From positions 1-64,000 of the forward strand of contig NZ_JAEHFW010000001.1 in NCBI RefSeq assembly GCF_016522075.1: DNA of 64,000 bases, written 5' to 3'. Positions 26,692-35,680 of this stretch are shown piece by piece. Within the stretch, counting starts at the first letter, position 1; each line of letters begins with the position of its first letter. The notes beneath the pieces are model-generated. The model made no database searches. It had not been told where the DNA came from and worked only from the letters and a program-made list of their open reading frames with translations. The stretch comes from Mucilaginibacter segetis (lineage in GTDB: Bacteria; Bacteroidota; Bacteroidia; Sphingobacteriales; Sphingobacteriaceae). The position numbers and the translations under genes are program-made.

Positions 26692-27687
26692 TTGGAACTT
26701 ACTGAAAACGATATTAAGGCCCTGCTTGCCAAATTACCGGCATTAAAAACCGAGATACAAAAAGTTATTGTTGGTCAGGATCATATACTCGATGAATTGC
26801 TGGTTGCATTTTTAGCCGGCGGGCATTGTTTGCTGGAAGGGGTGCCCGGTTTAGCCAAAACGCTCATTGTGAAAACCATGTCGCAGGCGTTGCACTTATC
26901 TTTCAGGCGCATTCAGTTTACACCCGACCTGATGCCCACCGATATTATAGGTACTGAAATTCTGGAAGAGGATCATGCCACAGGAAAGCGTTTTTTTAAG
27001 TTCAACAAAGGGCCCTTATTCGCCAATATTATTCTGGCCGATGAAATAAACCGTACGCCACCCAAAACACAGTCGGCTTTACTGGAGGCGATGCAGGAGT
27101 TTGAAGTAACCTACGGGGGGCAAACTTATCCTTTAGATAAACCGTTTTTTATTTTAGCCACACAAAACCCCATCGAACAGGCAGGCACTTATCCCCTGCC
27201 CGAGGCACAACTCGACCGTTTTTTATTGCTGATAAAAATTAGCTACCCTACCGAACAGGAGGAGTTTGAAGTATTGAACCGGACAACAGGCGTTAAAAAA
27301 GCAGCTATAAACGCTGTTATAACAGCCGAAGAAATTATACAGGCACAGGAATTGGTACGGCAGGTTACCATAAACGAAGACCTTACACGCTATGTAAGTC
27401 AATTAATACGTGCTACCCGTCCTGATACCACCGGCGTAGCTTATGTAAAAGAATGGGTACGCTGGGGTGCCGGGCCGCGTGCCGGACAGGCTTTAATACT
27501 TACCGCCAAAGCCCGTGCTTTATTAAAAGGTAGGTATTCGGTTTTGATGGAGGATATTCATGCTATGGCACCTGCGGTATTAAGGCATCGTATTTTAATG
27601 AACTTTAAAGCCGAGGCAGAAAACATAAATTCAGACATGGTGACCGCAGAATTGATTAAAGTAATTGAGCGTAAAGGAGCTTTATAA
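26692..27687 (+). CDS. MoxR-family AAA+ ATPase (TTG start)
   Basis: 331-residue AAA+ ATPase. Walker A GVPGLAKT is near residue 52, Walker B IILADEINRTPPKTQSALLEAMQE is near 115-138, and sensor 1 is in ATQNPIEQAGTYPLPEAQLDRF. MoxR proteins act as chaperones that mature or regulate protein complexes, often with VWA-domain partners. The start is TTG: no ATG precedes the Walker motif, and an in-frame stop lies 24 bases upstream. It heads a seven-gene operon running to 37012. Confidence 0.92.
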   Translation: MELTENDIKALLAKLPALKTEIQKVIVGQDHILDELLVAFLAGGHCLLEGVPGLAKTLIVKTMSQALHLSFRRIQFTPDLMPTDIIGTEILEEDHATGKRFFKFNKGPLFANIILADEINRTPPKTQSALLEAMQEFEVTYGGQTYPLDKPFFILATQNPIEQAGTYPLPEAQLDRFLLLIKISYPTEQEEFEVLNRTTGVKKAAINAVITAEEIIQAQELVRQVTINEDLTRYVSQLIRATRPDTTGVAYVKEWVRWGAGPRAGQALILTAKARALLKGRYSVLMEDIHAMAPAVLRHRILMNFKAEAENINSDMVTAELIKVIERKGAL

Positions 27688-27710
27688 GCGACTACCCTGG
27701 GTTAAATTAT

Positions 27711-27717
27711 AAAGGAG
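27711..27717 (+). promoter_or_regulatory. Shine-Dalgarno AAAGGAG supporting a TTG start
   Basis: AAAGGAG ends six bases before the TTG at 27724, the normal distance, and decides the start of the DUF58 gene over the ATG at 27745. Strong Shine-Dalgarno sequences are uncommon in Bacteroidota, which makes this one notable. Confidence 0.6.
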
Positions 27718-27723
27718 AATAAC

Positions 27724-28602
27724 TTGCTTGATCCTAAAGTTTTAATGACCATTAAGGATTTGCCATTGCTGGCGAAAACGGTTATTGACGGCTTTATGAA
27801 TGGCTTTAATAAAAGCACTGTAAAAGGGCCCGGACTGGAGTTTAGTCAGTACCGTAGCTATCAACCCGGAGATGATCTGCGATGGTTAGACTGGCGGATG
27901 TACGCGCGGTCAGACAGGTATTATATTCGTGAATCAGAGATAGAAACCAGTATATCTGTACGATTTTTAGTGGATGCCAGCGCATCCATGAATCACGATG
28001 ATAATGGTATAAAAAAAATAGATTACGCACGCTTTCTCGCAGCTTCTTTAGCATACCTTGCCAATACACAAGGTGACTCAGTGGCACTTAACGTATTTAA
28101 GGATGGTGACTTGTTTTCGTTACCCTCCAAACCCGATCCGCAGCACCTGCAGCGACTGCTATACCATTTGCAACTGATCGATCCTTCCGGCAAATTTACC
28201 AAACCCGTACATTATAAAGAATTGTTTGCGGGGAATGACCGTAAAGAGCTATTGATATTTATTACGGACATGTACCAGTTAAACGGCGAAATAAGTGCTT
28301 TACTTGCATCGCTGTCGGCGTTAAAGCACGAGGTGATCGTTTTTCACCTTATGGGGCAAAATGAACTTGATCTGGATTTTAAAGGTTACGCCACGCTGGA
28401 AGACATGGAAACCGGCGAAACCATACAGGTAAATACCCAAAGCACAAAAAGCACATATCAGTACAAGTTACAACAATACCTGGCCGCTATAAGATCAGAT
28501 CTGCTAAGTAAACATATTTTTTACCGTATGTTGAGTACTGCACAACCACTGGATGCAGCATTGCGCGATTTTTTAGTTCAGCGTAAAAAAGGGGAAATTT
28601 AG
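27724..28602 (+). CDS. DUF58 domain protein (VWA-like, MoxR partner)
   Basis: 292 residues. The N-terminus LDPKVLMTIKDLPLLAKT followed by FMNGFNK and FSQYRSYQPGDDLRWLDWRMYARSDRYYIRE is the classic DUF58 box (about residues 38-75). A VWA-like metal site, LVDASASMN, follows near residue 83. DUF58 proteins act with MoxR ATPases. The TTG start is supported by its Shine-Dalgarno and by retention of the family N-terminus. The MoxR gene is 36 bases upstream; the next gene is two bases downstream. Confidence 0.9.
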   Translation: MLDPKVLMTIKDLPLLAKTVIDGFMNGFNKSTVKGPGLEFSQYRSYQPGDDLRWLDWRMYARSDRYYIRESEIETSISVRFLVDASASMNHDDNGIKKIDYARFLAASLAYLANTQGDSVALNVFKDGDLFSLPSKPDPQHLQRLLYHLQLIDPSGKFTKPVHYKELFAGNDRKELLIFITDMYQLNGEISALLASLSALKHEVIVFHLMGQNELDLDFKGYATLEDMETGETIQVNTQSTKSTYQYKLQQYLAAIRSDLLSKHIFYRMLSTAQPLDAALRDFLVQRKKGEI

Positions 28603-28604
28603 GA

Positions 28605-30095
28605 ATGCAGTTTTTAAACCCTATATGGTTTTTAGGAATTGCCGCTTTAAGTATACCGGTGGCCATACATCTGTGGAACATAAGGCAGGGCAAAACTTTA
28701 AAAGTAGGAAGCATTGCGCTTATTACTCAGGCGTCAAAAGCCAGCAGCCGTAGTTTTAAATTACTGGATATATTGTTGCTGATATGTCGTTGCCTGCTGT
28801 TGACTTTTATTGCCATATTACTGGCTACCCCGGTATGGCAATATCTTAAATCAACAAATAAAAGTAAAGGGTGGATACTTATTCCGCGGATGGAGATAAG
28901 CCAGGTCTATCAACAATTTAAATCGACTATTGATTCGCTTACCAAAGCAGGATATGAATTCCATTATTTAAATAAAGATTTCAATCGTGGTGATCTGTCG
29001 CAAATATTGGCTGATACTAACAGTTTAAAAGATACGGCCGGCGTTTCGTCTGATGGTAATTACTGGAGCTTAATAAAGAAAGTTGACGCAGCATCTTTAT
29101 TAAATATGCCGGTGTATGTTTTTACTTCCAATAGATTAAAACATTTTAAAGGAAGTAAGCCAATGGTAGGGTTGGATATTCATTGGCAAACTTACACTGC
29201 CCCCGACTCTGTAAAAAAATGGATAGCCGATGCATGGATGAATGATAGCGGTTCTATTAGTTTTAATGAAGGTGAAAGCACTCCATCTGGGACTTACTTT
29301 ACTACACAAAAAGTTAAAAGTGACGCCGCCGGTAACTCCGGTGTGGAACTTACTGTAAAAAATGGGCAACCACTTATTCAATTAAAAAATTCAGACCAGC
29401 CAGCCGTTTTGGTTGATACTTCAACGCTGCGAATGGCCGTCTATCCCGGTAAAAATACGACAGACGCGGATTATCTTGTGGCCGCTTTAAAGGCGATTGC
29501 AAATTTTAAAGGGCGCAGAGCAGCAATAAAAATATATAACAATCAAGCGCAATTACCTAAAGCCGACTGGCTGTTTTGGTTATCAGATGAGCCAATAAAT
29601 AAGGTGACATTATCAGCAGCTGCGAATGTTTTTGAATATGAGAAAGGTAAAGTGCTTAACACTTCCTCGTGGATACAGGTAAGTAATGATGAGCATATAC
29701 CCTTGTATAAACTCATAACCGCTAAGCAGAAAACCGAAGCCTTATGGCAAGATGGTTTTGGCAAACCGGTTTTAAGTAAGCAACAAGTGCAAGGCCGAAA
29801 TGTCTATCTCTTTTACAGCCGGTTTAACCCTTCATGGAATGATTTGGTATGGAGCGCACAGTTTCCGGAAATTATGCTGAAGCTGATGAACGAGGATCCA
29901 ATGCCCTTATATGATCAACGTATATTAAGTGACCAGCAGATCCAACCGATCAGGATAAAAGAACGACATGCTGATATTACTGTTGCACATATTCAAGAAA
30001 CAGACTTATCCAAATCTTTTTGGTTACTGGCAATAGCACTTTTTGTTACCGAACGCATAATAGCCGCCAAAAAAAATATGTTGCAAAATGGCTGA
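28605..30095 (+). CDS. BatA-type membrane protein
   Basis: 496 residues. The N-terminal MQFLNPIWFLGIAALSIPVAIHLWNIR and the following helix (LLDILLLICRCLLLTFIAILLATPVW) are the BatA/aerotolerance N-terminal unit with two transmembrane helices. A large extracytoplasmic region (about 85-465) lacks an obvious MIDAS motif. A final hydrophobic helix (about 470-488) precedes a short basic tail. It overlaps the next gene by eight bases. Likely part of a membrane complex with the MoxR and DUF58 proteins (inference). Confidence 0.82.
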   Translation: MQFLNPIWFLGIAALSIPVAIHLWNIRQGKTLKVGSIALITQASKASSRSFKLLDILLLICRCLLLTFIAILLATPVWQYLKSTNKSKGWILIPRMEISQVYQQFKSTIDSLTKAGYEFHYLNKDFNRGDLSQILADTNSLKDTAGVSSDGNYWSLIKKVDAASLLNMPVYVFTSNRLKHFKGSKPMVGLDIHWQTYTAPDSVKKWIADAWMNDSGSISFNEGESTPSGTYFTTQKVKSDAAGNSGVELTVKNGQPLIQLKNSDQPAVLVDTSTLRMAVYPGKNTTDADYLVAALKAIANFKGRRAAIKIYNNQAQLPKADWLFWLSDEPINKVTLSAAANVFEYEKGKVLNTSSWIQVSNDEHIPLYKLITAKQKTEALWQDGFGKPVLSKQQVQGRNVYLFYSRFNPSWNDLVWSAQFPEIMLKLMNEDPMPLYDQRILSDQQIQPIRIKERHADITVAHIQETDLSKSFWLLAIALFVTERIIAAKKNMLQNG

Positions 30096-32211
30096 TAAAA
30101 GCGCATTACATATCATTTATAGTCTGCGTCGGCGATACCTCATTTTTCAGGTGCTGGCTGATGTTGTACTGGCCGCCGCTATCGGTACTCTGTTTGGCGG
30201 ACTATTTATCAATTTTACCCCTTCGCCTGTTTTAACGGGCACTTTGGGTTTTATTGCCGTCTTATCAATATTATTAGCTATACATAAACCCTGGCTCGTA
30301 AGCAACCAAAATATTTGCAGCTACCTGAATAAGAAATATCCGGAATTAAAGGAAAGCGCTGGCTTGCTATTATTACCTGTTGATGAGTTGAATGTTTTAC
30401 AAACATTGGCATTATCCCATACCGAAACTACCCTAACCCAGTTGCAAATCGGCTATGGTTATTTTACTAAGCGCCTTTTAAGATCATCACTATTGATGCT
30501 CTTAGCTGTTTTTAGTGTGTTAATAATGGCAAAATGGTATCACCATAAACAGATGAACCGATTTACAGTTGCCAACACAATTGTCAAAACAGCCTTGCCG
30601 CCCGAAAGGGTATTGCCTCAAATAAAGGGTGTGGAGTTAACCATAACCCCTCCGGCGTATACCCATAAAACACGCCATATGCAGGACAGGTTTAATTTTA
30701 CAGCCGAGCAGGGCGCGACAATTAAATGGAATATAAAAACCAATATTCCCATAAAAGGGGCGTTCCTTATATTTAATGATAAGAAGAAGGTATCCTTGGC
30801 CAATGCAGATGCAGGCACATCTTGGAAAGCTGAAGATAGCATCAACAGATCAGGATTTTATCAGGTAAGTATTGATGGCAAGTTGTCCGACCTGTACCAG
30901 ATAGAGGTGATTCCGGATGAGGCGCCTGTTATCCATATTAAAACTCCCAAACAGTACACTTACATTGATGCCGGGGAATTGCAACGGGTTAATATTAATA
31001 CTAATATTACGGATGATTATGGTGTTGCCGACGCCTGGATAATGGCAACGGTTGCGAAAGGGCAGGGTGAGGGTGTTCAGTTTAAGGAATACCGGCTTAA
31101 ATTCCCGGAAACATTTAATGCACTTAAGTCTCAATATAACCTTCAGAAGCTAATAGACCTGCCACAGTTGAGCATGGAACCTGGCGATGAGCTTTATTTT
31201 TATATACAGGCTAAAGATACCTATCAGCAATTGAGCCGTACCGATGTTTATACTGTAACTATACAAGATACCTCTGAACTCTTAAGTATGGATGGTATTT
31301 TAACCGGAGCTGATATTAAGCCGGAGTTTTTCAGGAGTGAGCGCCAGATAATTATTGACGCGGAAAAACTCATCAAAGAAAAAGATACCCTAAATGCCGA
31401 GAAATTCAATAAACGGAGTAACGACCTGGCTACCGATCAAAAATTACTGCGCCTGCGCTACGGCAAATTTTTAGGTGAAGAAAACGAGACAATGGAAGGT
31501 GCCGGTGGTTCCGATGAATTATCGGAACCGGAGAATTTCAGCAATGCCGAAAAAATATTAAAAGCCTATACAGATGACCACGACAAAGCCGAAGATGCTC
31601 AGTTTTTTGAACCTGCTGTAAAAAAACAATTAAAAGCAACCCTTACAGAAATGTGGAAAGCGGAACTGCAACTCCGGTTATACAAGCCACAAGCTGCGCT
31701 GCCATTTGCTTATAAAGCGTTGCGGTTGTTAAAAGACCTGCAGCAAAAATCAAGATCGTATGTGGCAAAAACATCATATAACCCGCCGCCGTTGAAATTG
31801 GAAAAACGCTTAAGCGGTGAACTGGATAAAATTACACAGCCTGTAAACAGCCGCGACATAAAGCCCGCCGAAGATAAATTTGCAATACTAAAAAATGCTG
31901 TAAATGTTTTGGAGCAGCTTAAACTTAGCCCAGTATTAAACAGCGACCATATTAAAACGCTGCACCTGGCTAATCAACAATTAAGTGTTAAGGCATCTGC
32001 GCAGCCGGGTATTTACCTGCCTGCTTTGCGAGCTATGCGCAGAATATTGTCGGTTAGTAATGGTATTCAGCGCAAGGACATTGATTTGGTAGAACGGGCT
32101 ATCCAAAAAACGCTGAACGATCCTAAAATATCGCCAAATGCAGAAGGTGGGTCGGCGGATATGGGATTATCAACAAGATACTATCAAAACCTTAAACAAA
32201 ATAATCGTTAA
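30088..32211 (+). CDS. DUF4175-like large membrane protein
   Basis: 707 residues. Two hydrophobic helices near residues 20-65 and one near 130-150 anchor a long extracytoplasmic part. That part includes beta-sandwich-like segments (GVELTITPPAYTHK; EAPVIHIKTPKQYTY; NTNITDDYGVADAWI; PGDELYFYIQAKDTY) and a charged, helix-rich C-terminal half (about 430-700). The pattern resembles DUF4175 proteins that sit next to BatA-like genes in Bacteroidota. Its start lies inside the BatA-like gene and its stop overlaps the next start by one base. Function unknown. Confidence 0.7.
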   Translation: MADKSALHIIYSLRRRYLIFQVLADVVLAAAIGTLFGGLFINFTPSPVLTGTLGFIAVLSILLAIHKPWLVSNQNICSYLNKKYPELKESAGLLLLPVDELNVLQTLALSHTETTLTQLQIGYGYFTKRLLRSSLLMLLAVFSVLIMAKWYHHKQMNRFTVANTIVKTALPPERVLPQIKGVELTITPPAYTHKTRHMQDRFNFTAEQGATIKWNIKTNIPIKGAFLIFNDKKKVSLANADAGTSWKAEDSINRSGFYQVSIDGKLSDLYQIEVIPDEAPVIHIKTPKQYTYIDAGELQRVNINTNITDDYGVADAWIMATVAKGQGEGVQFKEYRLKFPETFNALKSQYNLQKLIDLPQLSMEPGDELYFYIQAKDTYQQLSRTDVYTVTIQDTSELLSMDGILTGADIKPEFFRSERQIIIDAEKLIKEKDTLNAEKFNKRSNDLATDQKLLRLRYGKFLGEENETMEGAGGSDELSEPENFSNAEKILKAYTDDHDKAEDAQFFEPAVKKQLKATLTEMWKAELQLRLYKPQAALPFAYKALRLLKDLQQKSRSYVAKTSYNPPPLKLEKRLSGELDKITQPVNSRDIKPAEDKFAILKNAVNVLEQLKLSPVLNSDHIKTLHLANQQLSVKASAQPGIYLPALRAMRRILSVSNGIQRKDIDLVERAIQKTLNDPKISPNAEGGSADMGLSTRYYQNLKQNNR

Positions 32212-33989
32212 TGCAGGGTAGCTGGAACCATATCGTTATTATTATTTGCCTTGTGCTGGCTGCATTGCTTGTGTGGATGGAATGCCGGAGAGCTAACCGT
32301 TCCCGCTTATACTTGCGTATTGTTGCGGTTTTGCTGGCATTGTTGGCCTTAGCCTGTATAATTCTGCCGTTGGGTTATGAAACTTATAAAACCGAAAATG
32401 ATCGGCATTCTATATTATTAACCGACGGATTTAATGCTGATAGCTTAAAGGAATATAAAAATGCAGGTATTTTTACTCTTGATGATGCTGTAAAAAAAGC
32501 TTACCCTAAAGCTTCGCTCATTTATACGCCGGATACTTTGCATGCGTTAACTAAAAACGGGAAACTTCACGTTTTTGGCTATGGATTAAGTGAAGATGAG
32601 CTTTTCCAATTAAATGAAATACCGTTTACTTTCCATCCATCCAAATTGCCGCAAGGGGTAACTAATATCAGTTGGAACAATCGGTTAACCGAAGGCGAAG
32701 AACTTATTTTACAGGGAAAATACAATAATTCATCAGCCCGTAAGATAAAATTGATTTTAAAGGGATCAGGAACTGTTGCAGATTCGGTTATTATCAAACC
32801 CAACACAGAGGCCGATTTTACTTTAACCGCGCTCCCTAAAATCACAGGGTGGGAAGTCTATTCTTTATGGGCAATTGAAGGTGCTGACACCACCATGCTG
32901 GGCGATGCTCCTGTACAGGTAAAATCCGCCAAACCCTTAAACATTTTAATAATTTCGGCTTCACCTGATTTTGAGACAAAATTTTTAAAGAACTGGTTAG
33001 GGGGCAAAGGTTATGCGGTAGCCACACGTTCAGCTATCAGTAAGGATAAATACAACAGCGAATATATAAATATGGCGCGTTTGCCATTGTCCCGGTTATC
33101 AGCATCGCTTTTACGAAAGTTTGATGTGGTAATCGGCGATCTTTCGGTTTTTACCGCATTAAGCAATGCCGAAGATAATGCCCTTAAACAGGAGGTTAAC
33201 AGCAATGGGTTGGGTGTTATTGTAAAAGCGGATAGCGCCGGTAAAGCCTCGTGGTTGCAAAAGCATTTTCCGGTAAATAAGCCTTCCGGTAAAGCACCTG
33301 ATCCTGCTGCATTGATCATCGGTGGCAAAAAAAGTAATTCCGGTAAACTAAGCAGTAATAGAGCTTATATTGGTTATGATACCGGCACACAGCCTTTGGT
33401 AAGCAATATGCAAAATCAAATACTGGCAAGCAGTACGCTTGCCGGAGCAGGAAAAATTGTATTTACTACCCTTAACAATACTTTTAGCTGGATGCTGGCC
33501 GGATCTCAGCAGGATTATGCCGCTTTTTGGTCTGCCTTGATCAGCAAGGCAGCCAAAAAAAATAGTGATACCTTTGACGGGGTATTGAATGCCGGAATGG
33601 CTTTCGCATCCCACACCATTCCTTTAACTTTTAAAAGTAACACCCTTCCCTTAGTTATTATTGATGGAGAAATTGTTTCGTTACAGCAAAATTTAACCGT
33701 ACCTTTTGAGTGGAATTATCAATACGGCCCTTTGCAAAGCGGATGGCATAGTATAACCCAAAGCAAGACAGAAAAATTGCTGTATGTGCAAGGCGAAAAT
33801 AACTGGAAAGGTGTGCAGGCGGAACATAAAATTAACGCTACGCAGAAATATATCCTTAATAAGGAAAATAAGGGTATTGTAACAAAACAGATACAGCAAA
33901 AAGTTCGGATTGAAGTGCCGAAAATATATTTTTATATCCTGCTGCTGGCAGCATGTACATTTTTGTGGATAGAGCATAAGATTTCATAG
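32211..33989 (+). CDS. Membrane protein of the MoxR operon, GATase-like lumenal domain
   Basis: 592 residues. Two transmembrane helices at the N-terminus (about 8-20 and 33-54) and one at the very C-terminus (YFYILLLAACTFLWIEHKIS) leave a large extracytoplasmic region between them. That region contains LNILIISASPDFETKFLKNWL and FDVVIGDLSVF, phrases seen in glutamine amidotransferase-like domains of BatA-associated membrane proteins. No catalytic Cys-His pair is apparent. It is translationally coupled to the preceding gene and closely followed by the TldD gene. Confidence 0.65.
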   Translation: MQGSWNHIVIIICLVLAALLVWMECRRANRSRLYLRIVAVLLALLALACIILPLGYETYKTENDRHSILLTDGFNADSLKEYKNAGIFTLDDAVKKAYPKASLIYTPDTLHALTKNGKLHVFGYGLSEDELFQLNEIPFTFHPSKLPQGVTNISWNNRLTEGEELILQGKYNNSSARKIKLILKGSGTVADSVIIKPNTEADFTLTALPKITGWEVYSLWAIEGADTTMLGDAPVQVKSAKPLNILIISASPDFETKFLKNWLGGKGYAVATRSAISKDKYNSEYINMARLPLSRLSASLLRKFDVVIGDLSVFTALSNAEDNALKQEVNSNGLGVIVKADSAGKASWLQKHFPVNKPSGKAPDPAALIIGGKKSNSGKLSSNRAYIGYDTGTQPLVSNMQNQILASSTLAGAGKIVFTTLNNTFSWMLAGSQQDYAAFWSALISKAAKKNSDTFDGVLNAGMAFASHTIPLTFKSNTLPLVIIDGEIVSLQQNLTVPFEWNYQYGPLQSGWHSITQSKTEKLLYVQGENNWKGVQAEHKINATQKYILNKENKGIVTKQIQQKVRIEVPKIYFYILLLAACTFLWIEHKIS

Positions 33990-34028
33990 TATACTATTAC
34001 CCTTTTTAGGAAATTGATTAAACATATT

Positions 34029-34033
34029 GGAGG
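34029..34033 (+). promoter_or_regulatory. Shine-Dalgarno GGAGG supporting the TTG start at 34041
   Basis: GGAGG ends seven bases before the TTG at 34041. This favours 34041 over the upstream TTG at 34014 and places a twin-arginine signal at the very N-terminus of the TldD protein. Confidence 0.6.
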
Positions 34034-34040
34034 AAAAACT

Positions 34041-35678
34041 TTGAGAAGAAGAGACTTTATTTATTTATCGGGTATTGGCGCAGGAGCTATGATGCTTCCA
34101 AGCCTGTCCGGCCTGGGCAAAAGCATTGATCCGATGCAGGCGCTGGAAACGGTAGACCCGCGCATCAAGAAAGAACTGGCGGATGCAGGGCTTAATGCGG
34201 CTAAGGCCGATGGAGCCAGTTATGCGGATGTACGCATAGGGCGCTATCTTAACCAGTTTGTAATTACCCGCGAGAACCGGGTGCTTAACGTAGCCAATAC
34301 AGAATCATACGGTGTAGGTATACGCGTTATAGCCAACGGATGCTGGGGATTTGCCGCCACAAACGAGGTAACCAAAGAGGGTATTGCCAAAACCGCTAAA
34401 CGCGCGGTCGCAGTAGCAAAGGCAAACGCTAAAATAGGCGGCGCGCCGGTACAACTGGCACCGCAGAAAGGTTACGGAGAGGTAAGCTGGAAAACCCCTA
34501 TAGAAAAGAATGCTTTTGAGGTGCCTATTAAAGAAAAGGTAGATCTGCTGTTATCCGCTAATGCTGCGGCAATGGAAGGTGGCGCCAACTTTGTGAACTC
34601 TTTACTGTTCGCGGTGAATGAGCAAAAATACTTCGCGTCAACCGACGGTTCTTATATCGATCAGGATGTGCATCGTTTGTACCCTACATTTAATGTTACC
34701 AAAATTGATTCAGCTAAAGGAGCTTTTGAAAGCAGGCGCTCTTTAAGCGCTCCGGTTGGCATGGGCTATGAATATTTAACTCCATTAGCTTCGGAAACCA
34801 TACAAGGTATTACCCCGCGTTATAAAAAGCGATATAATATGCTGGAGGATATTAAGTTTGCCACCAAGCAGGCCGGTGAAAAATTATCGGCCAAATCTGT
34901 TGAACCGGGTAAATACGACTTGGTGCTTGATCCAAGCCATTTATGGTTAACCATTCACGAATCTGTTGGTCACCCAACCGAACTTGACCGGGTATTAGGT
35001 TATGAGGCTAACTTTGCCGGTACCAGCTTTTTAACTTTAGATAAATGGAAATCCGGAGATTTTCATTTCGGCAGCAAAAATGTCAATATTGTAGGCGATA
35101 AAACACAGGTAGGTTCATTAGGTGCCGTGGGATATGATGACGAAGGCGTAAAATGTAAAAAATGGGATATAATCAAGGATGGTATCCTGGTGAATTATCA
35201 GGCCATACGCGATCAGGCGCATATTATCGGGCTGAATGAGTCACAAGGTTGTTGCTATGCGCAAAGCTGGCAGGATGTACAGTTCCAGCGGATGCCTAAT
35301 GTTTCATTACAACCGGGAAAAGCTCAATTAAGCGTTGATGATATGATCAAAAATGTTGAAAAGGGAATATATATCGTTGGCGACGGCTCATTTTCAATTG
35401 ATCAGCAACGTTATAACTTCCAGTTTGGCGGACAACTGTTTTATGAGATAAAAGACGGTAAAATAGCTGGTATGCTAAATGATGTAGCTTATCAGGCAAA
35501 TACCCAGGAGTTCTGGAATTCATGTGTGCAGGTATGTGATGACCGCGATTATCGTTTAGGCGGTTCATTTAATGATGGTAAAGGTCAGCCAAGCCAATCG
35601 AGCGCGGTGTCACACGGTTCATCAACCACAAGGTTTAACGGAGTTAATGTAATTAACACAAAAAGAAAGATCGGATAG
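34041..35678 (+). CDS. TldD-type metallopeptidase with Tat signal
   Basis: About 545 residues from the TTG at 34041 (554 if 34014 is used). RRRDFIYLSGIGAGAMMLPS at the N-terminus is a twin-arginine export signal. The peptidase_U62 core contains the zinc motif HESVGHPTELDR (His306, Glu307, His311), the HExxxH of TldD. TldD pairs with TldE/PmbA to cleave unfolded or modified peptides; E. coli TldD is cytoplasmic, so a Tat-exported form implies periplasmic action. The TldE-type partner follows after two bases. Confidence 0.88.
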   Translation: MRRRDFIYLSGIGAGAMMLPSLSGLGKSIDPMQALETVDPRIKKELADAGLNAAKADGASYADVRIGRYLNQFVITRENRVLNVANTESYGVGIRVIANGCWGFAATNEVTKEGIAKTAKRAVAVAKANAKIGGAPVQLAPQKGYGEVSWKTPIEKNAFEVPIKEKVDLLLSANAAAMEGGANFVNSLLFAVNEQKYFASTDGSYIDQDVHRLYPTFNVTKIDSAKGAFESRRSLSAPVGMGYEYLTPLASETIQGITPRYKKRYNMLEDIKFATKQAGEKLSAKSVEPGKYDLVLDPSHLWLTIHESVGHPTELDRVLGYEANFAGTSFLTLDKWKSGDFHFGSKNVNIVGDKTQVGSLGAVGYDDEGVKCKKWDIIKDGILVNYQAIRDQAHIIGLNESQGCCYAQSWQDVQFQRMPNVSLQPGKAQLSVDDMIKNVEKGIYIVGDGSFSIDQQRYNFQFGGQLFYEIKDGKIAGMLNDVAYQANTQEFWNSCVQVCDDRDYRLGGSFNDGKGQPSQSSAVSHGSSTTRFNGVNVINTKRKIG

Positions 35679-35680
35679 AT

